Part shown: positions 52,291 through 62,267 of the stretch, in pieces
Position numbering within the stretch: the first letter of the stretch is position 1
Layout: every line of letters begins with the position of its first letter
Source: Methanogenium sp. S4BF
GTDB lineage: Archaea > Halobacteriota > Methanomicrobia > Methanomicrobiales > Methanomicrobiaceae
Length of the DNA stretch: 64,000 nucleotides
Direction of reading: 5' to 3'
Assembly: GCF_029633965.1 (NCBI RefSeq)
Contig: NZ_CP091277.1
Location: 1,547,940 to 1,611,939, forward strand
The notes under the pieces: model-generated
The model's input: only the letters and a program-made list of their open reading frames with translations
What the model was told of the DNA's origin: nothing
The model's database searches: none
Translations under genes and position numbers: made by a program

Positions 52291-53400
52291 ATGGCATTAT
52301 TGGAACTGGGTGACACCATATTCACCATCATTCTCGTGCTCGCAATCATCCTCATCTTTGCAAAAGGTGTCGTGATTGTGCAGCCGTACCAGCAGGCGCT
52401 TGAAATACGGCTGGGCCAGTACAGGGGCCCGCTGAACCCGGGATTCCGGTGGGTGATCCCCTTTATCACCGACATCATCAAGATTGACCTGAGAACACAG
52501 GTGATGGACGTCCCGCGTCAGGAGGTCATCACCAAGGACAACTCACCCACAAACGTGGACGCCATCGTCTACGTCCGGGTGATTGACCCGGAGAAGTCTG
52601 CATTTGAGGTATCCAACTTCCGGATGGCCACCGTGGCCCTCGCCCAGACCAGCCTGCGTGGCATCATCGGCGACATGGAACTCGATGAGATTCTCTATAA
52701 CCGGGACCTGATAAACACCCGCCTGCGTGACATTCTCGACCGCGAGACCGACCAGTGGGGCGTAAAGGTCGAGCGCGTCGAAATAAAAGAGGTCGACCCG
52801 GTCGGAGCGGTCAAGCAGGCGATGACCGAACAGACGGCGGCAGAGCGTGAACGCCGTGCCGCAATCCTCCGCGCAGACGGTGAGAAGCGATCAGCCATTC
52901 TCACCGCGGAAGGGAAACGCCAGTCGATGATCCTCGAAGCAGAAGGCGACCGCCAGAGCAGGATTCTCCGGGCGGAAGGTGACCGGAAATCCCGGATACT
53001 GCAGGCGCAGGGTGAGGCGCAGGGTTTGCGCATCCTCTCCCTCGGGTCCCGGGCGCTGGACCGGAAGGCAATCACGGTGCTCTCCCTGGATGCCCTCAAA
53101 CAGATGTCCGACGGTCAGGCAACGAAGATCATCTTCCCGTTCGAACTCTCAGGCCTCATCAAACAGAGTGCAAAGTTCCTCGGCGAAGAGGCAGAGGTGC
53201 TCATCGACGAGGACTGGAAGGATGTTATGCTGGACGAATCCATCCTCGGGAAGTCTCCGGCAGAAGAGAACATCAGTGACGCAGCAGAGTATGTGAAGGA
53301 GATCGAAAAGAAGATTCAGACGCTGGAAGACCCGACCACACCGGTGAATCTTGAATCATCCCTGAAACCGCCGGAAACTCCGGACACCGGCAAAGAATAA
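52291..53400 (+). CDS. SPFH/Band 7 slipin-type membrane protein
   Basis: A 369-residue protein: one N-terminal membrane segment (TIILVLAIILIFAKGVVIV), SPFH domain (about residues 30-180, with EIRLGQYRGPLNPGFRWVIP), and a long charged coiled-coil region with repeated ILRADGEKRSAILTAEGKRQ-like blocks (about 190-240) before a C-terminal tail. It oligomerises into membrane scaffolds, with the NfeD partner directly upstream. Terminal tail (about 310-369) is acidic and variable. Confidence 0.9.
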   Translation: MALLELGDTIFTIILVLAIILIFAKGVVIVQPYQQALEIRLGQYRGPLNPGFRWVIPFITDIIKIDLRTQVMDVPRQEVITKDNSPTNVDAIVYVRVIDPEKSAFEVSNFRMATVALAQTSLRGIIGDMELDEILYNRDLINTRLRDILDRETDQWGVKVERVEIKEVDPVGAVKQAMTEQTAAERERRAAILRADGEKRSAILTAEGKRQSMILEAEGDRQSRILRAEGDRKSRILQAQGEAQGLRILSLGSRALDRKAITVLSLDALKQMSDGQATKIIFPFELSGLIKQSAKFLGEEAEVLIDEDWKDVMLDESILGKSPAEENISDAAEYVKEIEKKIQTLEDPTTPVNLESSLKPPETPDTGKE

Positions 53401-53559
53401 CCCATTTCTCCATCCATTTTCCGGAGGACACACTCCCGTCAGGCAGACATATCCACCCGCGCCGCACCGGCAGATTTGGACCTCCGGACCCTGCCAAAAG
53501 ACCATTGTGCATGCCCTGCCGCCACGGGGTAACCTCAATGATAAAGTGAGGGTACATGC

Positions 53560-53569
53560 TATAATATAG
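53560..53569 (+). promoter_or_regulatory. TATA box of the pyrG operon
   Basis: TATAATATAG lies about 52-61 nt upstream of the pyrG GTG start, predicting a leader of some 25-30 nt that includes the GGGAAGGGG ribosome-binding region. Confidence 0.55.
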
Positions 53570-53620
53570 GCAAGGAGTACCAGTCGGCTCTATACACTCC
53601 GGTCGGGAAGGGGATATCAG

Positions 53621-55207
53621 GTGAAATATATTGTTGTAACAGGCGGTGTGATGAGTGGCCTCGGAAAAGGCATCACCACCGCATCCATTGGCCGTCTGCT
53701 AAAAAACCGTGGATATGCGGTAACCGCGGTAAAAATTGACCCGTACCTGAATATTGACGCAGGTACGATGAACCCGGGCCAGCACGGTGAGGTATATGTC
53801 CTCTCGGACGGCGGAGAAGTTGACCTTGACCTCGGCAATTATGAGCGGTTTCTGGATATTGAACTCACATCCGCCCATAACATCACCACGGGAAAGGTCT
53901 ACCGGGAAGTCATCGAGAAGGAGCGTCGTGGGGACTATCTGGGCGCAACGGTCCAGATAATCCCGCATATTACCGCCCAGATCAGGGATTTCATCGCAGA
54001 AGCAGCCAAAATAGAGGTTTCCCCCGGTGAAGCCCCGGAGATCTGTCTGGTTGAGGTCGGCGGCACGGTCGGTGATATCGAGAGTATGCCATTCCTGGAG
54101 GCAGTCCGTGAGATGCGCGCCGAACTCCCGAAAGAGGATATGGCCCTCGTGCATGTCACTCTGGTTCCCGCAGACAATATGGGTGACCACAAGACCAAAC
54201 CGACCCAGCACTCGGTGAAGGCCCTGCGGGAACTGGGCCTGCAGCCGGACGTCATCGTCGGCAGAAGCGACTGCATCATGAGCGCTGCCACAAAGAGAAA
54301 GATCTCCGCGTTCACGGATGTGTCAGCAAAGGCGGTTATCAGCGCGATTACCGCCCCCGACATCTATCTGGTGCCGATGGAGATGGAGAAGGAGGGACTC
54401 GCAGAAGTGATCGCCGAACAGCTTCACCTGAAGGCCCGGGAACCGGAAAACAGCTGGTACACGCTCATCAACCGGGAGAGCACAGCCCGTGTGACCATTG
54501 CCATCGTGAGCAAATACGGCATCGAGGATGTCTATATCTCCATCAAGGAATCCCTGAAACATGCCGGGTTCGCTCTTGCAACTGAAGTGGACATCCGGTG
54601 GCTGGATGCAGAAACATTCTCCAGCGATGAACTCGCGGATGTGGACGGAGTGCTCGTACCCGGTGGATTTGGCAACCGGGGCATTGAAGGGAAAATAAGG
54701 GCCATCGAATACGCCCGAACCCACAAAAAACCCTATCTCGGCCTCTGCCTCGGGTTCCAGCTCGCAGTTATCGAGTATGCCCGCAATGTTGCAGGCATTC
54801 CCGATGCAACAAGTGAAGAGATGGGGCCCGGCTCCCACGTCATCGCTATTCTTCCTGAACAGGAAGATGTGGAGGATTTGGGCGGTACGATGCGTCTCGG
54901 AAACTGCACGGCAGATATCCGCAGAGGTACCCGGGTGCATGCTCTCTATGGCACTGACACCATCACCGAACGCCACCGGCACCGCTATGAGGTAAACCCT
55001 GAATATATCGGACAGTTAGAAGAGGCAGGACTCGTCTTCTCCGGCACCTGCGGACAGCGGATGGAGACCTGCGAACTGAATCAGGATACATTCTTCCTCG
55101 CAACCCAGTTCCACCCGGAATTCAAATCAACCCCGACCCACCCGTCACCCCCCTATGTCGGCTTTGTCCAGGCATGTCGCGAACAGAAATTACAGAAAAT
55201 GGAGTAG
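53621..55207 (+). CDS. pyrG: CTP synthase
   Basis: A 528-residue enzyme making CTP from UTP. The N-terminal synthetase domain opens with [17 protein letters not shown] (P-loop) and includes [10 protein letters not shown]; the C-terminal glutaminase has its nucleophile in [16 protein letters not shown] (about residue 377-392) and the His/Glu pair in [12 protein letters not shown]. The start is GTG at 53621, with GGGG about 9 nt upstream. First gene of a row of six on one strand (pyrG, guaAb, argD, hisC, adenylate kinase, AIP synthase), all tightly packed. Confidence 0.97.
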   Translation: MKYIVVTGGVMSGLGKGITTASIGRLLKNRGYAVTAVKIDPYLNIDAGTMNPGQHGEVYVLSDGGEVDLDLGNYERFLDIELTSAHNITTGKVYREVIEKERRGDYLGATVQIIPHITAQIRDFIAEAAKIEVSPGEAPEICLVEVGGTVGDIESMPFLEAVREMRAELPKEDMALVHVTLVPADNMGDHKTKPTQHSVKALRELGLQPDVIVGRSDCIMSAATKRKISAFTDVSAKAVISAITAPDIYLVPMEMEKEGLAEVIAEQLHLKAREPENSWYTLINRESTARVTIAIVSKYGIEDVYISIKESLKHAGFALATEVDIRWLDAETFSSDELADVDGVLVPGGFGNRGIEGKIRAIEYARTHKKPYLGLCLGFQLAVIEYARNVAGIPDATSEEMGPGSHVIAILPEQEDVEDLGGTMRLGNCTADIRRGTRVHALYGTDTITERHRHRYEVNPEYIGQLEEAGLVFSGTCGQRMETCELNQDTFFLATQFHPEFKSTPTHPSPPYVGFVQACREQKLQKME

Positions 55208-55213
55208 GCAATC

Positions 55214-56131
55214 ATGGTAAAAACAGAAAAATTTATTGAAGAAGCAATCGCGGACATCCGCCAGAAGGCCGGCGATGACTATGTGGTCATGGCCCTCTCG
55301 GGCGGTGTAGACAGCTCGGTCTGTGCAGAACTTGCAAAGCGGGCAATCGGAGACCGCCTCATTCCCATCTATGTGGATACAGGCCTGATGCGGAAAGGAG
55401 AGAGCGACCGGATTCGCGAGCTCTTCAGTGACATTAACCTGAAGATGGTTGATGCGTCAGAAGAGTTCATCTCGGCCCTGAAAGGTGTCACCGACCCCGA
55501 AGAGAAGCGTAAAATCATCGGCGAGAAGTTCATCCGCGTCTTTGAGCGTGAGGCACGCGAGACAAAGGCCGCCTACCTGCTGCAGGGCACCATTTATCCC
55601 GATATCATCGAGAGCGAAGGCGGTATTAAAAGCCACCACAATGTCGGCGGTCTGCCCGTTGACATCGACTTCAAGGGTGTCATCGAACCGCTCGTTGACC
55701 TCTACAAAGATGAAGTCAGGGAAGTCGCAGGCGCACTTGCAATGCCCACCGAGATCCAGCACCGGATGCCCTTCCCGGGGCCGGGCCTTGCCGTCCGCTG
55801 TGTTGGTGAGGTGACCGAGGAGAAGATTGCCATCGTCCGTGAGGCAAACGCCATCGCAGAAGAGGAGCTGGTCGAACAGTTCAGCCCGTGGCAGTGCCTT
55901 GCGGCAGTCATCGGCCTCGGTACCGGGGTGAAAGGGGACATCCGCCTCCATGGGTGGATTGTTGCCGTCCGTGCAGTCTATTCCCGTGATGCAATGACCG
56001 CAGAACCGGTTGAAGTGCCGTGGGAGAACCTGCACCGCATCGCATCGCGGATAACCGCAGAAATTCCGGGCGTCTCCCGGGTGGTCTACGACATCACCCC
56101 CAAACCCCCGGCAACCATCGAATACGAGTGA
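55214..56131 (+). CDS. guaAb: GMP synthase, ATP-pyrophosphatase subunit (split archaeal form)
   Basis: A 305-residue subunit carrying the PP-loop ATPase ([17 protein letters not shown], about residues 26-42) and the C-terminal dimerisation domain ([20 protein letters not shown]..., [18 protein letters not shown] at the end). It uses XMP, ATP and ammonia; the separate glutaminase subunit is not in the window. It starts 6 nt after pyrG. Confidence 0.95.
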   Translation: MVKTEKFIEEAIADIRQKAGDDYVVMALSGGVDSSVCAELAKRAIGDRLIPIYVDTGLMRKGESDRIRELFSDINLKMVDASEEFISALKGVTDPEEKRKIIGEKFIRVFEREARETKAAYLLQGTIYPDIIESEGGIKSHHNVGGLPVDIDFKGVIEPLVDLYKDEVREVAGALAMPTEIQHRMPFPGPGLAVRCVGEVTEEKIAIVREANAIAEEELVEQFSPWQCLAAVIGLGTGVKGDIRLHGWIVAVRAVYSRDAMTAEPVEVPWENLHRIASRITAEIPGVSRVVYDITPKPPATIEYE

Positions 56132-56166
56132 TAAGAAAGCAAGACAGAAGAGAGGAAGCGAGAATA

Positions 56167-57300
56167 ATGGTACAGAATGAATACCGTGATATGTGTGAGA
56201 CATACCTGATGCGCAACTTCAGCCGTGATCTGTTGATCACACGCGGCAAAGGGGCACGGGTATGGGACGATGAGGGAAATGAATACATCGACTGTGTGGC
56301 AGGCATCGCTGTCTGTTCCACCGGCCACTGCCACCCGAGAGTATCAGAGGCCATCTGCCGCCAGGCACAGGAGCTCATCCATATCTCAAACCTCTTCTAT
56401 GTCCCCGGACAGGCAGAACTTGCCAAACGGATTGCAGAGAAGGCGGGCATCAAAGGCGGACGTGTCTTCTTCTCCAATTCCGGAACAGAAGCTGTTGAGG
56501 CGGCCATAAAACTCGCCCGTGTCCGCACCGGAAAGAAGCGGTTCATCGCGTTTAAATCCGGGTTCCACGGCCGGACGTGCGGTGCACTCTCCCTGACCTA
56601 CAAGGAGGCCTACCGTCTCCCCTTCTGCCCTCTCCCGTATGAATGCGAATTCATCGAATACGGCGACATCGAGGGCCTGAAGGCGGTAATGGACGGGACA
56701 ATAGCGGCTGTCATCACCGAACCGGTACAGGGTGAAGCAGGTGTCATCCCCGCACCTGACGGATTCCTGGAGGAAGTACGCAGCATCTGTACCGAAAACG
56801 ACGCACTCCTGATAATTGACGAGGTGCAGACCGGATTCGGGCGGACCGGGAAATGGTTCGGCTTCCAGCATGCGGACATCGAGCCTGACATCATCACGAT
56901 GGCTAAGGGCATCGCCTCCGGGTTCCCCATGGGCGGCATCGTCGCACGGGAGGGGCTGGAGTTTCTCCCCGGCGAACATGGCGGCACCTTCAACGGCGGC
57001 CCGCTTGCCTGTGCAGCAGCACACGCCACCCTTGATGTCCTTGAGGAAATCATCGATGACATCGAACGCAGAGGGAAACGCTTCCGTGACGGGCTCGCTG
57101 CCTGCAACCCCCGTCAGCGGGGCCTGATGATCGGCATCACCCTCGGTGACCGCTGTGCACAGGTGAAGGAGTATTGTGAGAAACACGGGGTGCTCGTCAA
57201 CTGCACCAGCGGAAACCTCCGCCTCATCCCGCCGCTCGTTATCACCGACGAGGATATTGACCAGGCGGTCAGGGTTATCAATGAAGCACTTGATTCGTGA
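56167..57300 (+). CDS. argD: Acetylornithine aminotransferase-type class III transaminase
   Basis: A 377-residue PLP transaminase. Cofactor motifs: FFSNSGTEAVEAAIKLAR (about residues 100-117), DEVQTGFGRTGKW (about 218-230) and the lysine in TMAKGIASGFPMGG (about 246-259). The length, the NFSRDLLITRGKGARVWD opening and the HPRVSEAI-like block fit ArgD of arginine synthesis; some archaeal homologues also serve lysine synthesis. The ATG at 56167 follows a GAGG site by about 8 nt. Its end overlaps hisC by 20 nt. Confidence 0.92.
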   Translation: MVQNEYRDMCETYLMRNFSRDLLITRGKGARVWDDEGNEYIDCVAGIAVCSTGHCHPRVSEAICRQAQELIHISNLFYVPGQAELAKRIAEKAGIKGGRVFFSNSGTEAVEAAIKLARVRTGKKRFIAFKSGFHGRTCGALSLTYKEAYRLPFCPLPYECEFIEYGDIEGLKAVMDGTIAAVITEPVQGEAGVIPAPDGFLEEVRSICTENDALLIIDEVQTGFGRTGKWFGFQHADIEPDIITMAKGIASGFPMGGIVAREGLEFLPGEHGGTFNGGPLACAAAHATLDVLEEIIDDIERRGKRFRDGLAACNPRQRGLMIGITLGDRCAQVKEYCEKHGVLVNCTSGNLRLIPPLVITDEDIDQAVRVINEALDS

Positions 57301-58345
57301 AGTATTTCTGGAAGAAGGGTATGTCTTTGCGACACGGGCAGCGGATATCGCCCGTGAAGCGGGGCACACCCGCCCGGCACGTCTGGCGAGCAATGAAAAC
57401 CCGTTTCCACCGTCACCGAAGGCAGTCAAGGCGGCAACAGACGTCTTGCCCAACGCAAACCGCTACCCGGACGAGACAAACCGTGAGTTCATCGCCGCAC
57501 TGAAAAAGCGGCACGGCGACTACCGGTTTGTAGCAAGCGTCGGCATGGACGGCATCATTGACACCGTCATCCGCACCTTTATCACAGACGGGGACCCGGT
57601 GGCGGTGGCAACACCCACCTACTCCTACTACGGGCTTGCTGTGCGGGCGCAGGGAGGCGCCACCGTATCTGTACCCCGGAAGGAGGACTTCTCCGTTGAC
57701 CCGGCGTCGTTCTGCAGGGATGCGGCAGGGACAAAACTTGCCTTCCTCTGCACCCCGAATAATCCGACCGGGACAACGGAGACGACGGAGACCGTCGCAC
57801 AGATCTGTGAGAACTATGAAGGGATTCTCTTCCTTGACTGTGCCTATATCGAGTTTGACGGAACCGACTACCGTCCCCTGATGAAGAAATTCGACAACCT
57901 CATCATCGGAAGGACGATGTCCAAGGCCTATTCGCTTGCCGGACTGCGGGTCGGATACGCCTTTGTGCCGGCATGGTACGAACCCTTCTACAACCGGGCG
58001 GCAACCCCCTTCACCCTCAACATGGTCTCGCAGGCAGCCGGCGCAGCGGCCTTAAGAGACACCGTGCATGTGAAAACAATCGTATCGGTCGTCCAGGAAT
58101 GGCGCCAGCGGTTCATCGATGAATGCCCGTTCCCGGTCGTACCCGGCGGGGCGAACTTTGTGATGGTGGACGTGGCGCCCCGCACAGCCGAGGATGTGGT
58201 GACAGAGCTCGCACAAAAGGGGGTCATTGTCCGGTCCTGTGCCAGTTTCCCCGGACTTCCGGACCACTACATCCGTGTCTCCATCGGTGAACCGTGGGAG
58301 AACGAAGCATTCATCACTGCCATCGGTGAGATATACCAGCCATGA
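57281..58345 (+). CDS. hisC: Histidinol-phosphate aminotransferase
   Basis: A 354-residue class II-fold PLP transaminase. Signatures: LASNENPFPPSP (about residues 31-42), a substrate-binding DPVAVATPTYSYYGL, NNPTGTTE, and the PLP lysine in GRTMSKAYSLAGLRVGYA (about residue 214). The start at 57281 overlaps argD; no better later start is seen. It makes histidinol phosphate from imidazole acetol phosphate; hisD is 37 kb away, so histidine genes are scattered as is usual in methanogens. Confidence 0.93.
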   Translation: MKHLIREVFLEEGYVFATRAADIAREAGHTRPARLASNENPFPPSPKAVKAATDVLPNANRYPDETNREFIAALKKRHGDYRFVASVGMDGIIDTVIRTFITDGDPVAVATPTYSYYGLAVRAQGGATVSVPRKEDFSVDPASFCRDAAGTKLAFLCTPNNPTGTTETTETVAQICENYEGILFLDCAYIEFDGTDYRPLMKKFDNLIIGRTMSKAYSLAGLRVGYAFVPAWYEPFYNRAATPFTLNMVSQAAGAAALRDTVHVKTIVSVVQEWRQRFIDECPFPVVPGGANFVMVDVAPRTAEDVVTELAQKGVIVRSCASFPGLPDHYIRVSIGEPWENEAFITAIGEIYQP

Positions 58346-58854
58346 TGACCGCGCTTACCGGGACACCCGGTACCGGAAAAACAACCATCGCCTCCATCCT
58401 CAATGCCCGCGGCATGCAGGTTGTGTCGCAGAAGCAGTCGATGGAACCCTACCTCCTCGAGCATGACGCTGAACGCGACACCGACATCATCGACGAGGAT
58501 GCATGGGTGGACGCCTTTGTCCCGGTGGAGGGCATCATCGAAGGCCACCTCACCCATCTTCTGCCCGCAGACCGGGTGGTTGTGCTGCGCTGCCGCCCCG
58601 ATATCCTCGCCGCACGGCTGAGAGCACGCGGATATGCCGAGGAGAAAGTGCAGGAGAATGCGGAGGCAGAGGCACTGGATGCGATTCTCATCGAAGCACT
58701 CGAAGTGCACCCGGAGGAGCATATCACGGTGATTGACACCACAACTCAGAGTGCGCAGGAGACAGCAGATGAGATCGAGGCATTTATCCGTGGTGATGCG
58801 CCACATACCCTCACTATACCTGACTGGTCAGAATTTTTAGGAAGAGATGTATGA
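58342..58854 (+). CDS. Adenylate kinase family protein (AK6/Fap7-like)
   Basis: A 170-residue P-loop kinase: ALTGTPGTGKTTIASILN (residues 4-21), then a central IIEGHLTHLLPADRVVVLRC (acceptor and LID-side region, about 65-84) and LRARGYAEEKVQENAEAE. This is the short AK6/Fap7 type that in archaea and eukaryotes acts in ribosome small-subunit maturation besides making ADP. Its ATG overlaps the hisC stop (4 nt) and its own stop overlaps the next gene by 4 nt. Confidence 0.88.
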   Translation: MMTALTGTPGTGKTTIASILNARGMQVVSQKQSMEPYLLEHDAERDTDIIDEDAWVDAFVPVEGIIEGHLTHLLPADRVVVLRCRPDILAARLRARGYAEEKVQENAEAEALDAILIEALEVHPEEHITVIDTTTQSAQETADEIEAFIRGDAPHTLTIPDWSEFLGRDV

Positions 58855-59447
58855 CCGTTGACAATTACCGCCCCCGTGTCCAGTGGATCGTTGAACCGGT
58901 AGCCAAAGGTATGGCAAAGGTCGGGTTTACGCCGAATGCCTGTTCAGTGATCTCCTTTCTGGCGGCGGTTGCCGCAGGTGCTGCATTCTATTACGAGGCG
59001 GCCCTTTTAGGCGTCATCTGTGTACTCCTCAATGCCTTCTTTGACGGGGTGGACGGGGCGATTGCCCGTGTCACCGGCAGCGCCGGGATGAAGGGGGACT
59101 TCCTCGACCATGTCATCGACCGGTATGCAGACATCTTCATCATCACCGGCATATTCGCAGGGCCCCTCGCCTCCCCTTTTATCGGCGTCTTTGCCCTCAC
59201 AGGTGTCCTCATGTCCTCATATCTGGGGACACAGGCACAGGCGGTGGGCGTGGGCCGGGTCTACGGCGGCATCCTCGGCCGGGCCGACCGCCTGCTCCTC
59301 CTCATCGTCTTCGGGATCATCGCCGGATTCATTCCGGGCGCGGTGTATGCAGGCATCACGGTGATGGACGGAATGCTCATAATATTCGGTGTCCTCGGAC
59401 ATATCACCGCCCTGCAGCGGTTCCATGAGACCTGGAAACAGCTCTGA
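58851..59447 (+). CDS. CDP-alcohol phosphatidyltransferase, archaetidylinositol-phosphate synthase-type
   Basis: A 198-residue membrane enzyme with the CDP-OH-PT signature D-G-x2-A-R-x8-G-x3-D-x3-D, here FDGVDGAIARVTGS, then GMKGDFLDHVIDRYAD (about residues 64-95), and six or so membrane helices. In methanogens this gene attaches inositol phosphate to CDP-archaeol. It follows the kinase gene with a 4-nt overlap and ends the pyrG transcript; a run of T near 59453-59459 may terminate it. Confidence 0.88.
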   Translation: MTVDNYRPRVQWIVEPVAKGMAKVGFTPNACSVISFLAAVAAGAAFYYEAALLGVICVLLNAFFDGVDGAIARVTGSAGMKGDFLDHVIDRYADIFIITGIFAGPLASPFIGVFALTGVLMSSYLGTQAQAVGVGRVYGGILGRADRLLLLIVFGIIAGFIPGAVYAGITVMDGMLIIFGVLGHITALQRFHETWKQL

Positions 59448-59925
59448 ATATCTTTTTTTCCGGCTCATCACATTTTTTCCTGACTCTGATTTTCACCATC
59501 TTTTGCCGTATTATATGCCATACCCGGAGCAGGAGGGATGCCTGCCCGGACCTCTTTTTACTATCGCAAATGGGAGTTGGCCCAGGCAGGGAGGAGGGCT
59601 CCCCCTTCCTTCCTTCCTTCCTTCCTTCCTTTTCAATTCAGGGCAGGGAATTATCTGCCTAAAATAACGAAGAGCGACCAAATCCCTGACTTTGATGAAG
59701 GGAAAGATGGCATCACATCAGGATTCCGGGATAGAAAGGTTTTGAACAGACTCAGAAAACAACATACCCCTCTCTCCCGCCCGGCATACGCCTGCTCCTC
59801 CTCTCCCCACGGAGAGAGAGAGGCGGTTCATGCGATGGGACGGTTAGCCGCGGTAGCAAAAAACCATATATTCCGGCCAAATTTTTATTCATCAGGCGTC
59901 AAATATCACATTGAAGAGGATAATC
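59448..59925. other. Spacer with a (CCTT)7 microsatellite and the rsgA promoter
   Basis: No real gene is supported in these 478 nt. It holds a T-rich terminator-like stretch after the lipid gene, the (CCTT)7 tract, and an AT-rich part with ATTTTTATTC at 59880-59889, a likely box A for rsgA. The low-complexity frames running through the tract have no family-like sequence. Confidence 0.45.
59604..59631. repeat. Tetranucleotide repeat (CCTT)7
   Basis: Seven uninterrupted copies of CCTT (28 nt) lie in the spacer between the AIP synthase and rsgA genes, about 290 nt upstream of the rsgA start. Such tracts can change in copy number; it is not inside a gene. Confidence 0.95.
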
Positions 59926-61032
59926 ATGACCATCCCGGAAGAATCTTCAAACCAACCAGAACAGACAGATACTACCACAGCTCTCCATGAACTCGGGTGG
60001 GACGAAAAACAGGAAAATGCATTCTCCCGCTATACAGGCCCCTACATTCCCGGAAGGGTCGCATCACGGCACAAGACAGTTTTCGATGTACTCCTTCCGG
60101 ATGAAACCGTCCGGGTGGGAACATCCGGTGCGCTCCGGCGTCTCGGGAAAGTCCCCGCAGTCGGCGACTTCGTGGTGCTCCTCGACCAGCCCGAAACCGG
60201 ATCCAGGATGATTGTCGACATTCTTCCCCGGCGAAGTACACTGTCCCGGGGTGCACCGGGTGACGGCGGGTCCTGTCAGGTGATTGCAGCAAACCTCGAC
60301 ACGGTCTTCATCGTCACCGCGGCAGGGCGGGACTTCAATCTCCGGCGGCTGGAACGCTACCTTGCGGTTGTGCATGCGTCCGGTGCCCGGCCGGTCATCG
60401 TCATCAACAAATCGGACGTGGCAGAGGATGCAGATGCACTCGTTGAAGAGACTGCCGCCATCGCCGGGGATACCCCCGTTGTGCTGACCAGCGCCCGTGA
60501 GGGGAGCGGGCTTGCAGCACTTGGCCCGTTCCTTTCGGCAGGAACAACCGTCGCCCTCGTCGGCTCGTCCGGGGTCGGAAAGTCCACCCTCATCAACGCA
60601 CTCCTCGATGACACAGTGCAGGAGACCTTTGACGTGCGGGACTATGATGAGCGGGGGCGGCACACTACCACGGTCCGTCAGCTCTTCAGTCTCCCTTGCG
60701 GGGCGATGGTCATCGACAACCCCGGGGTCCGGGAAATCCAGCTGGGAAATGCCGCCGCAGGACTGGCCGAGACCTTCGCAGATATCGCTGAATTTGCCAC
60801 AGACTGCCGGTACCGTGACTGCCGCCATGACGGGGAGCCCGGCTGTGCCGTGCAGGAGGCAGTAAATGCGGGGCTCATCCCTGAAGAACGTCTCCTCTCC
60901 TACCAGCGACTCGTGAAGGAGGCCGATTTTCAGGCGGAAAAAGATGACATCGGACTTAAACGGCTTGAAAAGAAGAAATATAAATGGATTGGAAAAGCCG
61001 CGAAGCAGCTAAATAAAGAGAAGGGCAGATAA
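59926..61032 (+). CDS. rsgA: Ribosome small subunit-dependent GTPase RsgA
   Basis: A 368-residue circularly permuted GTPase. An N-terminal OB-like domain (about residues 30-90) is followed by G motifs in permuted order: NKSD (G4, about 157-160), GSSGVGKST (G1, about 210-218), TTTVRQL (G2) and DNPGVRE (G3), and then a zinc-binding cluster ([14 protein letters not shown], about 290-303). It helps 30S ribosomal subunits mature. RsgA is common in bacteria and found in only some archaea, so transfer from bacteria is likely in the lineage. The ATG at 59926 follows AGAGGAT by about 6 nt. Confidence 0.9.
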   Translation: MTIPEESSNQPEQTDTTTALHELGWDEKQENAFSRYTGPYIPGRVASRHKTVFDVLLPDETVRVGTSGALRRLGKVPAVGDFVVLLDQPETGSRMIVDILPRRSTLSRGAPGDGGSCQVIAANLDTVFIVTAAGRDFNLRRLERYLAVVHASGARPVIVINKSDVAEDADALVEETAAIAGDTPVVLTSAREGSGLAALGPFLSAGTTVALVGSSGVGKSTLINALLDDTVQETFDVRDYDERGRHTTTVRQLFSLPCGAMVIDNPGVREIQLGNAAAGLAETFADIAEFATDCRYRDCRHDGEPGCAVQEAVNAGLIPEERLLSYQRLVKEADFQAEKDDIGLKRLEKKKYKWIGKAAKQLNKEKGR

Positions 61033-61039
61033 AAAAATC
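61033..61039 (-). terminator. Oligo-T terminator after the dGTPase-like gene
   Basis: Seven A on the plus strand (T7 in the transcript from the minus strand) lie 14 nt beyond the stop at 61053. Confidence 0.5.
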
Positions 61040-61052
61040 TGTCCTTCATTCC

Positions 61053-62240
61053 TCACGGTCCATGGTTCCGAAAATGCCGTTTCGGAATCAGAAGCTCCTG
61101 CGCAACCGACTCAAAGTATTTGTCCGTCATCCCCGCCAGATAGTCACGTACGAGTTCTGGTGGTGTTGCCGTATCCAGGTAGGCGGATGAAACCCACTCC
61201 GCACGGATGAGGTCCTGGTAGATAAGCGAGTCTGTCTGCTCTTCTTCGACATCTCCGAGAAACCGTTCAAAGAGCACCCCGTAGAGATTTTTGATGAGCG
61301 GGTCCTGGGCGTGCAGGACGGCATTTTCATAGATATTTGCATAGTTGTACTGTTTCAGCATCTTCACGCAGGCTGATATTTCCGGTGAAAACCCGACCTC
61401 CCCACAGTCAAAACTGCAGGCAATCACGTCCCGGCAGACCGTGTCGATGATGGACGCGTTGAACCGGCGGTAATCTCCCGCGAGGGAGAACAGTGTCCGG
61501 CACTCCTCCGGGAGACCGGGGAGGGAGGGGGCGAGGCAGCCAATCTCGATTGCGTCCTGCAGGTCACGCCCGAGATAGGCAATGGTGTCTGCGATGCGCA
61601 CCACGCACCCCTCAAGCGTGCCGGGAACCTGATCCTTCTTCTGCTGCATCAGCTCCCGTTTTTGGGAAAGCCCTTCCGGAGTCGTGATCGGTTCAGGTGC
61701 AAGACGGGTATTATGCACCTCCCCGTCATGACAGAGAATCCCGTCCAACACCTGCAGGGTGAGATTCGTATCCTCAATTGTATCAAGAAACTGTATACTC
61801 TGCACGTTATGACAGAAACGGCCGATATTCTGTGTTTCACAAATTTCAGAGAGACACTGTTCCCCGAAGTGCCCATAGGGCGGGTGGCCGATGTCATGCC
61901 CAAGGGCGATGGCCTCAATTAAGTCCTCGTTTAAGAAGAGGGCACGTCCGATGGTCCTCCCGATCTTCGCCACCAGCTGGATATGGATCGCACGGTGGGT
62001 GATATGCTCGTTGTCCAGCAGGTAAAAGACCTGTGTCTTGTCGATATACCGTGAAAAGGCCCGCGAGTGAATAATCCGGTCGATGTCGCGGAAAAAGGGA
62101 GGCCGGATGACCCGGTCCTCCGGCAGCCCCCCGTCCCTCCGTATGGCCGCATCGTCACGGCAGGCATGGGAAGAGAGAAGCGCTGCCTTCTCCTTTAGCC
62201 TCCGGGTAATCGCATCGAGCTGTGCACCCGCTATCTCCAT
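61053..62240 (-). CDS. dGTP triphosphohydrolase-like HD protein
   Basis: A 395-residue HD-domain enzyme. The histidine/aspartate metal set is visible: the IIHSRAFSRYIDKTQVF opening, ITHRAIHIQLVAKIG, and the core IALGHDIGHPPYGHFGEQ (about residues 107-124), followed by an acidic DTIEDTNLTL and a further DTIAYLGRDLQDA. These are diagnostic of dGTPase-type dNTP triphosphohydrolases, which control dNTP pools or defend against phage. The ATG at 62240 (MEIAGAQLDAIT) is preferred; an earlier GTG has no ribosome-binding site. It lies 27 nt after the MATE gene on the same strand. Confidence 0.9.
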   Translation of the reverse strand: MEIAGAQLDAITRRLKEKAALLSSHACRDDAAIRRDGGLPEDRVIRPPFFRDIDRIIHSRAFSRYIDKTQVFYLLDNEHITHRAIHIQLVAKIGRTIGRALFLNEDLIEAIALGHDIGHPPYGHFGEQCLSEICETQNIGRFCHNVQSIQFLDTIEDTNLTLQVLDGILCHDGEVHNTRLAPEPITTPEGLSQKRELMQQKKDQVPGTLEGCVVRIADTIAYLGRDLQDAIEIGCLAPSLPGLPEECRTLFSLAGDYRRFNASIIDTVCRDVIACSFDCGEVGFSPEISACVKMLKQYNYANIYENAVLHAQDPLIKNLYGVLFERFLGDVEEEQTDSLIYQDLIRAEWVSSAYLDTATPPELVRDYLAGMTDKYFESVAQELLIPKRHFRNHGP

Positions 62241-62267
62241 GGTATGAGGATTGCCTGCCACACCACA

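Noticed and set aside
59538-59990. 150-codon frame running through the CCTT tract
   Set aside because: Low-complexity Pro/Ser/Phe repeats come from the microsatellite; the frame overlaps the rsgA start and has no family match.
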